A stretch of DNA of 64,000 bases, taken from contig NW_003314292.1 in NCBI RefSeq assembly GCF_000143415.4, positions 471,538 to 535,537 on the forward strand, in the 5' to 3' direction. Within the stretch, counting starts at the first letter, position 1. Every line of letters starts with the position of its first letter. Below the pieces are notes generated by a model. That model did no database searches and was not told where the DNA came from. It saw only the letters and a program-made list of their open reading frames with translations. Below are positions 23,785 through 32,552 of this stretch, one piece after another. This stretch comes from Selaginella moellendorffii. Taxonomy: Eukaryota; Streptophyta; Lycopodiopsida; Selaginellales; Selaginellaceae. A program made the position numbers and the translations under genes.

Positions 23785-23938
23785 GCTCGTGGAGATTTTG
23801 TTTTCCTTGCGATTGAGTTTATCCACCACTGTTAGCATTGAGTACCGGTTAATGCAAAGGCATTTCTTCTTCCATGGATATTTCTAACGAGGTAAGGAAA
23901 TAACTGAGATCTATGGGACGCACACAAAGGTCTTGACA

Positions 23939-24928
23939 ATGGCAAAGTCATGGGCATTGCAATTGCCATCATTGTCACTAGTTCCAAAGATTCAGCCGAG
24001 AAGGACTCCCTTATGCCGGTCACACAAGGTAACTATTTGTTCGTCTCTGCTGGAAGAAACATCAGAGTCTTCGAGGATTCGAGCCAGAGGCCTAGAAGAT
24101 GAGAAGGCCGGGCTGTGCGCCACACTCCTCGGGCTACATGCTCCTTTGCTACTTTTTCAATCGGACATAGCCATGGCAGCGGAAGAAGCAGGTCCTGGCT
24201 ACTCGGCCGCGAGTTATTACACTTCGCTGGGATTGTTCGTGCTCGCATTGCCGGGTCTCTGGTCGCTCATCAAACGCTCGGCAAAATCTAAGGTACTGTT
24301 TTGAGTATCTGAAAACTAAATAATCTCTTTTCACCTTTCAGATAGTCCGGAAGACTTACGTAGTTCCTGGCCCATCTCAAGAGAGTGGCAAAGCACCAAA
24401 ACAAATTGCTGGTGAAATCTCATCGTTTTTCACCAGAAACAACTTCACCATTGTCGACAGCGGTGAAGTAGTCAGGTAAACGTTTGTTTCTGCTTTCCAG
24501 CAATTCCCGTCATTTTGTTTCCGTGTTCTAGATTCGAAGGACTGATGGTTCCAAGCCGGGGCCAAGCTGCTTTCATCATCTTTTGCACGTTTTTGAGCTT
24601 AGCTAGCGCAGCTTTGGTACTCACGATCACAGTTCCAGTGGTAGGAGACAAGTGGTATTGGCTCACGGCTTTCAGTCCCCTCGCGTAAGTTTGTCACAGA
24701 TTTCTTAAGTTTCTCGTTAGAGGTCACTCATGAAACTGATGCAGTGGCGCTTACTATTGGACGAATGCATCTCGAAAAGAGGAAATCCAAGTAAAGCTCG
24801 TGGTGGCCGACGATGAGTCTTCCACAGATGTATTGGTTCAAGGCGATGACGAGCAAATCGAGCAGCTTCGTAGGGAGCTGGGATTCATGGAGAAAGGCAT
24901 GGTTTATGTGAAAGGCATTTTGCAATGA
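23939..24928 (+). CDS. CCB1: Cofactor assembly of complex C subunit B, CCB1 (chloroplast)
   Basis: Four exons (23939-24292, 24342-24475, 24532-24684, 24745-24928) give 274 residues. CCB1 acts in the thylakoid membrane in the CCB pathway that attaches heme c(i) to cytochrome b6 of the b6f complex. The N-terminal 60 or so residues are Ser/Arg-rich, as in a transit peptide. Core features recalled from the plant family are 'YYTSLGLFVLALPGLWSLIK', 'GEISSFFTRNNF', 'FEGLMVPSRGQAAF', a membrane segment before 'TVPVVGDKWYW', 'YYWTNASRKEEI', and the end 'EKGMVYVKG'. The gene is convergent with the HY5 gene, the stops being 250 bp apart. Confidence 0.88.
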
Positions 24929-25178
24929 GGTAACTTCGGATACATAGCGAGCTCGTCGAACTTACAATACAATAAAGGGAAGACTTACAGCTCTTTCTCT
25001 TTCTTTTTTTTTTTTTCCCTGTTGAGGGCAGAGAGAATTCCTGTGATGAAACAGGAAGCAAATTTACAGTGCGGCTGCCGAGAAGATGGTTACCAAAACT
25101 GATTGTGGAGAAACAATCTTACAGTGGTGGCCGACTTTCGTTGCTACGTTGGCCCCCTCAAGTAAAGTTTTTGGTTTT

Positions 25179-25868
25179 TTACTGTGCTTGTTCTAGTCCA
25201 GCAGTGGAGCCATTGTTCTTTATGTTCTTCAAAATCTGCGATTAATTTGGAAGCTTTGATTCAATGTAGGAACAAAAAAACTTTCGCTTTTTTCACCTGT
25301 CGCAGCATGAATGTTTCCTTTTGTAACGTGTTTACCCGTTCCTCTAGCTCCGCATTCCTGAGCTCCAAATCCCGGGCTTTTGCTTCGAGCTCAACAACGT
25401 AAGCCTTTTTTCTCTCCCTGGCTTGTTGTGCCGAGACTCGATTGCGTAAAAGTCTGCACAAAGAAAAGCTTTGTTTCAAGTTAGAGAAAAGAAACAAACT
25501 GTCAAAGAAGCCGAGCTTAGAACTACGAGTGAAAGATGGGAGTACCTTTTCAATCGCTTGTGTTCTTTGTCAGCAGGAACAGCACCCCTCTTGCGAGAAT
25601 TGGATGCTGCCGTGTCTTGCTCTGGCAACGCAGTCACGATTTTACCTCCAGGTAAGTCGGGAACCTTTCTTACTTCCGAGTCACTCTCATTTCCTGCCCA
25701 ATCCTCTACTCAATGCAAGAGCTAAAACGAAGAGCGAAAGAAGAGAAACGAAAGGAAGAAACAAAAACAAAAGAACTTACCGTCCACTTTCATCTCGGCG
25801 TTGGGAAGAGCCATCAAATCGCTGAATTGCTTGTGCATTGTCGGCGACGCTGATGCCGCTGCTTGCAT
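25179..25868 (-). CDS. HY5: HY5-type bZIP transcription factor
   Basis: Four exons (25781-25868, 25546-25693, 25297-25453, 25179-25235) give 149 residues, slightly shorter than the 168 of Arabidopsis HY5. HY5 activates light-regulated genes and is degraded through COP1. Residues 32-44 hold an acidic-serine stretch followed by 'EVRKVPDLP', the COP1-binding V-P motif. '[20 protein letters not shown]' leads into the basic region with N83-x7-R91, and the leucine zipper starts at about 101 ('[20 protein letters not shown]'). The C-terminus is 'ILKNIKNN'. An upstream in-frame extension exists, but this ATG gives the usual short N-terminus. Confidence 0.92.
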
Positions 25869-26233
25869 CCTGGAACAAATCTGGAGCTGGCTGGAGGCAG
25901 AGAGAGAGAGAGAGGAACTTCTAGCAATCGTTCCTGCCCGCCCGCCCGCCCGTCCAAGAAAACCAAGAAAAAAAAAAACCAAGCGAAATGAGGCTCGACA
26001 TCTCCCGTTTCGCTCGTCGCGTACCTCAGAATCATCGCGTCGATTGCTATGGATGCGTCCTCTCGTCGCGATTGGGGCAATGCCGAGCTGTGGAAGCGAG
26101 AAACACCAGCACCAAGAAAACTCCTCCACTCTAGGGTTCCTGACGCCAGCCCGTCCGGCACGTCACAAACAGGTCAGATTTGACGGGCATCAAAACGGCA
26201 TCCGACACGCAACCGTTAAAATTGACGGCTAGA

Positions 26234-26239
26234 AACGTG
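26234..26239 (+). promoter_or_regulatory. ACGT-core (AACGTG) element upstream of HY5
   Basis: An AACGTG (T/G-box) lies 366 bp upstream of the HY5 start codon, next to 'ccgcgtggca'. ACGT-core elements are bound by bZIP proteins, including HY5 itself. Use at this site is inference. Confidence 0.3.
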
Positions 26240-26974
26240 CCGCGTGGCAAATATTAGTTATTTTAATCTGAAAATCATGAAAAAGAAGAGTTTGAAATAT
26301 TGATTATAAACAATTTAAAAATCCAGAAAGGTGGAATATGGATGTGTGATGATAGAATTCCTCAGTCGGAGCTAGAGACTGTGCAGTAATAGGCTAAGTA
26401 TCCATGGTTCAATCAAGGATGGCGATGATCCCTTTAAAGAATCTCTCATAGTTGATTCATTAATCTAAAATTTTAATCTTATGGCCAATGGAAACCAGGG
26501 AAACTTCATTATTTCTACTCTCGACTCTCTCGACTCCAGCAAGTTCTCCCGTCGGTGTGCCGCGTCGGCTATGGAGGAGGAATGACGAATCACGCCTTCT
26601 GTAAGATCCTCCCCGGAGCTACCGTGGCTATACTTGGTTACTAGGGTTTGCGGGCCCGCGGGCATGGATCTGGTGGTGACGCCTCTTTGATGCAGCTGCT
26701 AACATCACTACCATTATAGGCAGACATAAAAAAAACCATCGCTCAATTCAGTCTGGCACCCTTGTTAGTAAGCCCTTTAAAAAATATAGCCTCTGCGACA
26801 ATGACAGCAACGCTCGGAGAAGCCATCCTGTTTTCTTTTTCGACCTTTGTGCTGATTCCCTAAGCTTGCGAGCTTCCTTTTGTGACTCCATCTCCCACAT
26901 ACATTGTTAATAACCTAATATGATGCCTTTTCCCAAAATCTTTATATATTGAAATTGTAAACTAAATATAGATA
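26240..26974. other. Intergenic, no gene recognised
   Basis: Upstream flank of HY5 and low-complexity DNA. The minus-strand open frame 26465-26665 shows no motif. Confidence 0.4.
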
Positions 26975-27600
26975 TTAATATTTTCCATGTTCACACCCTT
27001 CGAAATAGGCCAAGAATGCTAATTTGCTGCCTGCTGGCACAAAACCATGAGATTGAGGAAACCCAAACCTATGCAAAAGCTTCTGGATTCTTTTAGTGTG
27101 TTTTAGAACATCTCTTCCAACTTTTCTCGCGTCCTTTATCTGTCAAGAAACAAGAAAATCGAAATCGCTCAGGAACTTAAAAAGCCACTAGTTTTAAAGC
27201 TGAGCGTCTCACCTCTCTAGCGCACGCATACCTCTGCATATACGAGTTTTCTCTAAGCCAGCGTAAGTTGGAGCTGTCTTTCTGGTGCTTATTAGTTTTC
27301 CAGTTGTCTGAAAGGAGGAAACAGACCTCTCCCTTCAGAAACTCCATCAGATCGTGGAGTTTATGGTGGGAGCTTGGACATGGTGCAGTGACATCGCCCG
27401 ATCAAGACCGAAGATCCGCGTTCTGAAGAATCCATCTGTAGATTGAAAGGAGATATTTCTTTCCTGCTCACCTGGAGGAAGAGGATGAGGCTGATAGCTC
27501 GTCAGTCTAGACCAGGCCAGGAAAGAAAACGAAGCAACTAGAACAAAAACCAGGGAAATGACTTTGGTGATTATAAGATGTGAGCTCTTCCCGTTGAAGC
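26975..27600 (-). pseudogene. Unrecognised spliced gene remnant
   Basis: Two minus-strand stretches splice in frame with good GT/AG borders: 27213-27435 and 26975-27139. They encode a charged, coding-like sequence with 'HHKLHDLMEFLKGEV', 'SNLRWLRENSYMQRYA', 'IKDARKVGRDVLKHTKRIQ' and 'LLHRFGFPQSHGF'. An in-frame TGA at 27402-27404 interrupts it, one C-to-T change from CGA. Upstream, 27436-27600 contains a possible exon with a membrane segment ('VISLVFVLVASFSFLAW'), but its frame does not match. I do not recognise the family. It is either a recent pseudogene or a gene with an unrecognised extra splice. Confidence 0.5.
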
Positions 27601-27645
27601 ATTGTTAATTCCATTACGTTGAATAGAATGATTTGCCAAATAAAT

Positions 27646-27712
27646 GACAGCTTGGCCGCGTTGGATTTAGGCTCCAATCCTCAAGGGCGTGGGTTCAAAT
27701 CCCACAGTTGTC
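27646..27712 (+). tRNA. tRNA-Leu(UAG)-like gene lacking most of the D arm
   Basis: The acceptor arms 'gacagct' and 'agttgtc' pair with one G-T. The anticodon stem 'ttgga'/'tccaa' is perfect around the loop 'tttaggc' (anticodon TAG). The variable region 'tcctcaagggc' and the T arm 'gtggg ttcaaat cccac' are intact. Between 'tggcc' and the anticodon stem only 'gcg' remains, where plant tRNA-Leu(UAG) has about 12 more bases including the D-loop. A T5 run follows at about 27737-27741. The D-arm loss removes the A box, so it is probably a pseudogene. Confidence 0.8.
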
Positions 27713-27719
27713 ATGAACT

Positions 27720-28560
27720 TTCTAAATGTTTCATGGGTATTTTTCTGGCTTGGATGCGTCAAGCCGCCTCCAAGCAAATTTGTTTGACCAAATGTGCGTG
27801 ATCCAAAAAGCTTCCGAATATTCAGTTGAATACGAAACGCCATATCATGTACACCTATGCTGAAGTTGGTGATGCCTTGAAGCAATCCTATGGAAAGAAT
27901 ATTTTCTCTGCTGACTGCTTTGTAGATTCTCTTTCTTGCGCATGAGAACCGGCTGGAAGATCTCAAAGTGCCAGGCTGAGCTCCACGATCTGAGGAGAAG
28001 CAGCTTGGCTGGAACTTGGATCATCCTCCACATCCGGCAAATGTCTCAAGGCAAATAGCCGGTATCACGGATCAACTTGCAAGGCTGAAAGAACACCTTG
28101 AATACGGTGGGTATGTAGTGAAGTCTCCTCTTTGTCGTCACAGATGTTGCTCCACAACAAAGGGAGGTTTTCCAGACATTTACGAAAGTTCTCTTTTGAT
28201 TTTGATTCTCTTTTTTTTAATCCAGAGACAAGACAGTGCCCCCTCAGTGAAATAGTGAAGAAAATTCTTTGTTGGGAAATTACGACCTTACGACCTTTTG
28301 ATGATAAGCTTCTTGTATGTGGCAATACTCTTGGCCAAGCAATCTACTACAGATTATTGATGATGTTTTCAGAATGCAAAAAGCTTGGAGTGGAGTTGGT
28401 GATCTACCAAACCTCTTTTGCTGAAAATTGTCCACCAATACATCAATTGAAACCTTCTCAAATAGTAACAGTGATTCAGCCTAATCCTATGCTGAAACAA
28501 AAGGAATTGATAATGAGCCACTCCAAAGTTCTCAATCCAGTAAGAGAAAGATCATGATTG
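27720..28560 (+). other. Open stretches of unknown origin
   Basis: 28016-28110 encodes 'ANVSRQIAGITDQLARLKEH' in a frame that reaches a plausible donor at 28109 and can join an acceptor near 28225, ending soon after. 28260-28557 is open and encodes 'DDKLLVCGNTLGQAIYYRLL' and 'CKKLGVELVIYQTSFAE'. They look like coding remnants, but I recognise no family, and no joint frame with a start codon was found. Confidence 0.25.
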
Positions 28561-30451
28561 GGATATCATTTAATACCCTCGCTATATTTATACCATGCAT
28601 GATTGGATATTCCAAAGCATCTTGTATTTCCAAAAATGCCAGATGTTCAGCTAAATAAAGAATGGTAATTGAAATAACTGTCAAAACACTCAAGGTGCTC
28701 ATGTGTGTCATTTGAGGAATCTCCATAGCATGGTGGAAATATCTATTTAGGGAGGTTCACTTGGAGCTACAGAGAGCCTGAAAATTATAGGCTATAAAGC
28801 TAATGTCTTACAAAACTAACCAATGCACCTTGAACACTCCAAGGAAGGAAATCCTAGTGTATAGATCCTTCCTTCTGTAAGAGTCGAAGTTTCAGATTGA
28901 AGAAAAGCTGCGTTCTCTCTATCAAAGCAGGATCCACAGCCATGGCTTTTACACAACGATGGCCACTGGAGGCAGCACTGATGACTTTGTGCTGTAAGTA
29001 CCGAGCTTGGAACATGAAATCCTGGATTAAAGTTCTTCCACTCAAAATCTTTTGCCACTGATGCTGCAGGTACTGTTTCACCTATTGGAAAGTGCAACAC
29101 ATCAATACCGAACAAGAAAATGACTACTATATCATATGTTTCAAACAATAGCCTAGAGTCTTGGCATCTCACTGTTTCAATCCCAAGTAGGAGTTTCTTG
29201 AGTGGGAGATTCGTAGCCATATCCCATATAATGCTCACTTTTTCCATCTTCGGGGCCATGGGAGGAGGATTTACTACATGATAAAAGGATAGTCTACATT
29301 TGAGTTGAGCTCAATTTAGCTCAAGTCAATGTTAGTCAATGTCAACTATAAGTTTTATAAAGAAATGTTATGTAAAAAAAAATGTTATTGTTTGGTGAAT
29401 TTAAAATTCATGAATTTAATTGTCAATGGTTCAAAGAAATTTCTATCTTTTGAATTTATTCATGGAGAAAATTTCTAATTTCTAACACGACCTATACAAT
29501 AAAATACTGATTGAGTACTTTTCAGAATTAGAAGTTTGTCTGAACCCATAAAAGGTTTTGGGCTTTTTTGGTCCCAAATAAAAATGGGAATATTAAATTT
29601 TGCACGAACTTGAAATTTCTATTAAACATAAAAATATATAAATAATTTAAAACACTAATTCATTCATTCTTTAGAGTTTTACAAAGATGGGAAGCAGAGA
29701 AGACAAAAAATTTATGAGTAGTTATAACATATAGAAATATGAGAATGTTAATTTTATTTCACTATCACAATCTTTATATTACACTTTTGGTTCTTATTAC
29801 TCATCTAGGAATGTAAAAATCATTGTCTTTATTGATAAAAATTCTTTTGTTATTTCTGAAACAATAGTCTAAAACAAGAGAAAAGAAGAAGTGAACAGCA
29901 AATCCACTTTATAAATTTTTCGATAACTTTTGTAATCTATAAAAATATTACAAAGAAAAGTAAGTTTTTTATATATATCCTATTCCTCTTGATAAGTTGT
30001 ATCTTTGCAAGGAGTATAAGTGTGTAGTATATATGATATAAACAAATCAAAAAGCCAAATCTATATATATTTTTAAGATTGAAAGGTAATTTTGTAAAAA
30101 AGCATGTTTGCATGCCTGTGTGCTTTTGCTATTATTATATATGGTAGGCTAGCTATATAAAATAAGGCTACGTACTAATTTTTAGCTTTTGGAACCTTAT
30201 AGCCACTAATAGTAAATTGTAATTACCAAGACTGACAATTATGATTCAATATATTGCTATGTCATAATTAAATGTCATTCTTGAGATTGAAATATAATAT
30301 ATTAATCAAAGAATTTGTATTATTAAAGAGTTTATTTCTTCTTCTGTGTTGCAATGGTTTGGAAGAAGTTTACTTTTGGTCCTAGATGCCTCTAATATAA
30401 GTCTCCACTTTCATTTCTAAGCTCAACAAAAAATCCACTTTCATCTCTATA
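28561..30451. other. AT-rich gene-free DNA with one minus-strand open frame
   Basis: 28816-29259 (-) is open for 147 codons without a recognisable motif. From 29260 on the DNA is AT-rich and holds no credible gene. Confidence 0.4.
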
Positions 30452-31389
30452 TAATAATTATTTTTTCCATTTGAGGGGTGTTGTGAGGCTTTTTCATTTG
30501 TGACCTCGAGTACAATTGAATACAAATTCCCTTCTTATGATGTTTCTAAAAGAGTTGGATTACTTTCAATGCTCCAAGAGTGATGTTAATATTTTTTTCA
30601 AGATATTGCTTCAGATATGGCAAAAGTGCTTGATGTATATATGTATTATCTTCAATGTCCTATATTTTACTTTTATTTGAACAAAATAGATGGTTGCATA
30701 GGTTTGGTATATTTTCTTGAGTATTGTCTGAAATGCCTAAAAGTGGGTTTGGAAGGTGTGCATATGTGGATATACAAGAAAATCAAGAAAGAATTAAAGA
30801 TACACAACTATTATGATTTGATCCCAATTAAATTTATTTGTACCGTCTCCAAGCAGAAGCAAGGTAAAATAAATTTGGCTCAAATGCTTGAGTGTGAGAT
30901 TTTCTTCACGAAGTACATCACTATGCTTGTAAAGGAATATATAGTTAAAATAGAAGGTGGAAAGTATACAATTGTCATTCAAGACATTCTATTTTACATA
31001 TATCTAGACTTTATGAAGCACAATATACTTTTTATAAGCATATGTACTACATCTTCATCAATATCTTGCACTAGGATCCTAAAGGGGATATTCATATACA
31101 CCAAACAAACTTTACTATTACTAAATTATAAAAGACTTTTGGAATTAACTAGATTTTTTAAGACTATCAATGTTTATTCTCTATCAATAATATAAACTTA
31201 TTATACTTTATAAAATTAATAAAAAACATTTTTCATTTCATTTTTCATTTTGTGCTCTTTTCACAAGTATTCGTATGTTTCCATTTCTGTCTTTACCATC
31301 TCAAAAAATATTGCATGGTAATCTTTTAGGTCCGTGATGTTATAGTGTGTCGCAAAAGCATATATACTATTATACTAATCATCACCATT
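30452..31389 (+). repeat. Segmental duplication A, left part
   Basis: This matches 50859-51753 of segment B in the same orientation, starting in 'taataattatt' and continuing through 'ggtgttgtgaggctttttca'. It carries a 192-codon AT-rich open frame at 30617-31195 (Lys/Ile/Tyr-rich, no motif) that is broken in the segment B copy. I would not call it a gene. The segment is cut at 31389 by the LTR element and resumes at 44471. Confidence 0.85.
31385..31389 (+). repeat. Target-site duplication, left (CCATT)
   Basis: CCATT directly precedes the TG of the first LTR. The same five bases directly follow the CA of the third LTR at 44471-44475. Segment B has a single CCATT at 51754-51758. Confidence 0.9.
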
Positions 31390-31661
31390 TGTCGCGAATG
31401 TGACTTCGGGTATCGAAAGTTACCTGTCGGCTAGTCCTTACGGACACTCTTACCTTACTGCCACGATGGCAGGAGGTCGGTATTGCTGGACCCGTTATCA
31501 GTTTCCACCTAAGCTAGTTGAGAAACTGGTCATCACATGTGCACTTAGACCGGAAGGGCACTAAGGAAGGAAATCCTAAGTTGTCATTTAGTCAAGCAGA
31601 CTTGACACGGTGATGAGAAACTCATGATGTTGGCTTGCACTTGCTAGTGTTAGGAACCCCC

Positions 31662-31691
31662 GCGATATTGAGATTGGTCCCTCAATATCGC
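31662..31691 (+). other. Perfect 11-bp hairpin in LTR 1
   Basis: 'gcgatattgag', an 8-base loop, then 'ctcaatatcgc'. It is followed within a few bases by a 9-bp stem, 'catgatagc' pairing with 'gctatcatg'. Both recur in LTR 2; LTR 3 has one mismatch in the first stem. Confidence 0.8.
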
Positions 31692-32405
31692 TACATGATA
31701 GCTTACCGTGTCTGCCAAACACCCTCGCTATCATGCCCTTAGCGTTAGTCTCAATTCGGTCCCAAATGCTATTTATGGAAAGTGTCCAAATTTGCTCATT
31801 TAGCATATCTACGGAATGTAGAGATCGGCCTGAACACAATGGTGTTCGTCCCGTGTCCAAATTCGCAATCTAAGGACATTCCATATTTAGTAAGTTTCGA
31901 GCTTGTCCCAGAGACTAACTCCTGGTACTAAGGGAGGCTTGGGGTGAAAGCCCAAAGCGTGTGTTCCTCAAGGGGGGGGGGGCTATGGGGGGTTCCAAAT
32001 GTATAGTAGGGATAGTGGGTAGGTCGGGCATGGCCGACCAACCTGAGGCATAGTCTAGCTCCCGCTTGCGTGCCTGTCCTTGTTCTGTGTCCGGCTTGGG
32101 TCTAAGCCCAAGTTCCATTCCATGCTAGCTGGTGGAGTACCCATATCCTCACGTTAGGCCACCGGTATGCTGAAATAGCGCCAAACTTCGTTTGGCTCCG
32201 TTTTGCGTGCTGGTCCTGGCATTGGGATGCTGGTTGCTCTAGGACTGTTCCAAGTCGCTCCGGGCCTCTGTCCCTTCGCTCCTTGGGCTATATGCTCGGG
32301 AGTTGCTCCGTGGTCCGGTTCCACCACTCCTTGGCGTCACGCTTGGGAGTTTGGCACCGTTCCTTCGTTCAGTGGCCCAAGGCCCTGAACCTCGGGTTCC
32401 TAAGG

Positions 32406-32456
32406 ACACGTGGCATGGACACGTGGCATGTGACACGTGGCATCTGTCACGTGGCA
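32406..32456 (+). promoter_or_regulatory. Four-copy CACGTGGCA (G-box/ABRE) array in LTR 1
   Basis: Four CACGTGGC words stand 13-15 bp apart, each with the G-box CACGTG plus the ABRE core ACGTGGC. Such sites are bound by plant bZIP and bHLH factors. LTR 2 (38423-38474) and LTR 3 (about 44336-44390) keep three, the third copy being changed to CACATG. Use as an enhancer is inferred. Confidence 0.75.
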
Positions 32457-32487
32457 CAAAGAGGGTTTAGGTTCCCCGTCGTGGTGT

Positions 32488-32514
32488 TATCCTATGGTAA
32501 ATCACCATAGGATA
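32488..32514 (+). other. Perfect 11-bp hairpin near the LTR 3' end
   Basis: 'tatcctatggt', loop 'aaatc', then 'accataggata', 25 bp before the LTR end. It is identical in LTRs 2 and 3 and recognisable in the inverted fragment at 58390-58415. It could be an RNA 3'-end or dimerisation structure (inference). Confidence 0.85.
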
Positions 32515-32541
32515 AAGGGTCAAAACCACGTGCGCTACATT

Positions 32542-32552
32542 TGGTATCAGAG
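32542..32552 (+). other. Primer-binding site, initiator tRNA-Met type
   Basis: 'tggtatcagag' begins 2 bp after LTR 1 and is complementary to the 3' end of initiator tRNA-Met, the usual minus-strand primer of plant LTR elements. Internal region 2 lacks it. Confidence 0.9.

Larger units (their letters stand above)
31390..32539 (+). repeat. LTR 1
   Basis: 1150 bp, from TGTCGCG to GCTACA. It is nearly identical to LTR 2 (scattered single-base differences such as 'cctgaac'/'cttgaac'). It contains hairpins at 31662-31691, about 31695-31735 and 32488-32514, a G-box array at 32406-32456 and a G-run at about 31970-31980. Confidence 0.9.

Noticed and set aside
30617-31195. 192-codon open frame in segment A
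   Set aside because: AT-rich Lys/Ile/Tyr composition, no motif, and the homologous stretch in segment B is broken; most likely chance openness of repeat DNA.
32203-32510. Short open frames repeated at 32.2, 38.2 and 44.1 kb
   Set aside because: They lie inside the LTRs and include the G-box array; conservation is due to repeat copies, not coding.
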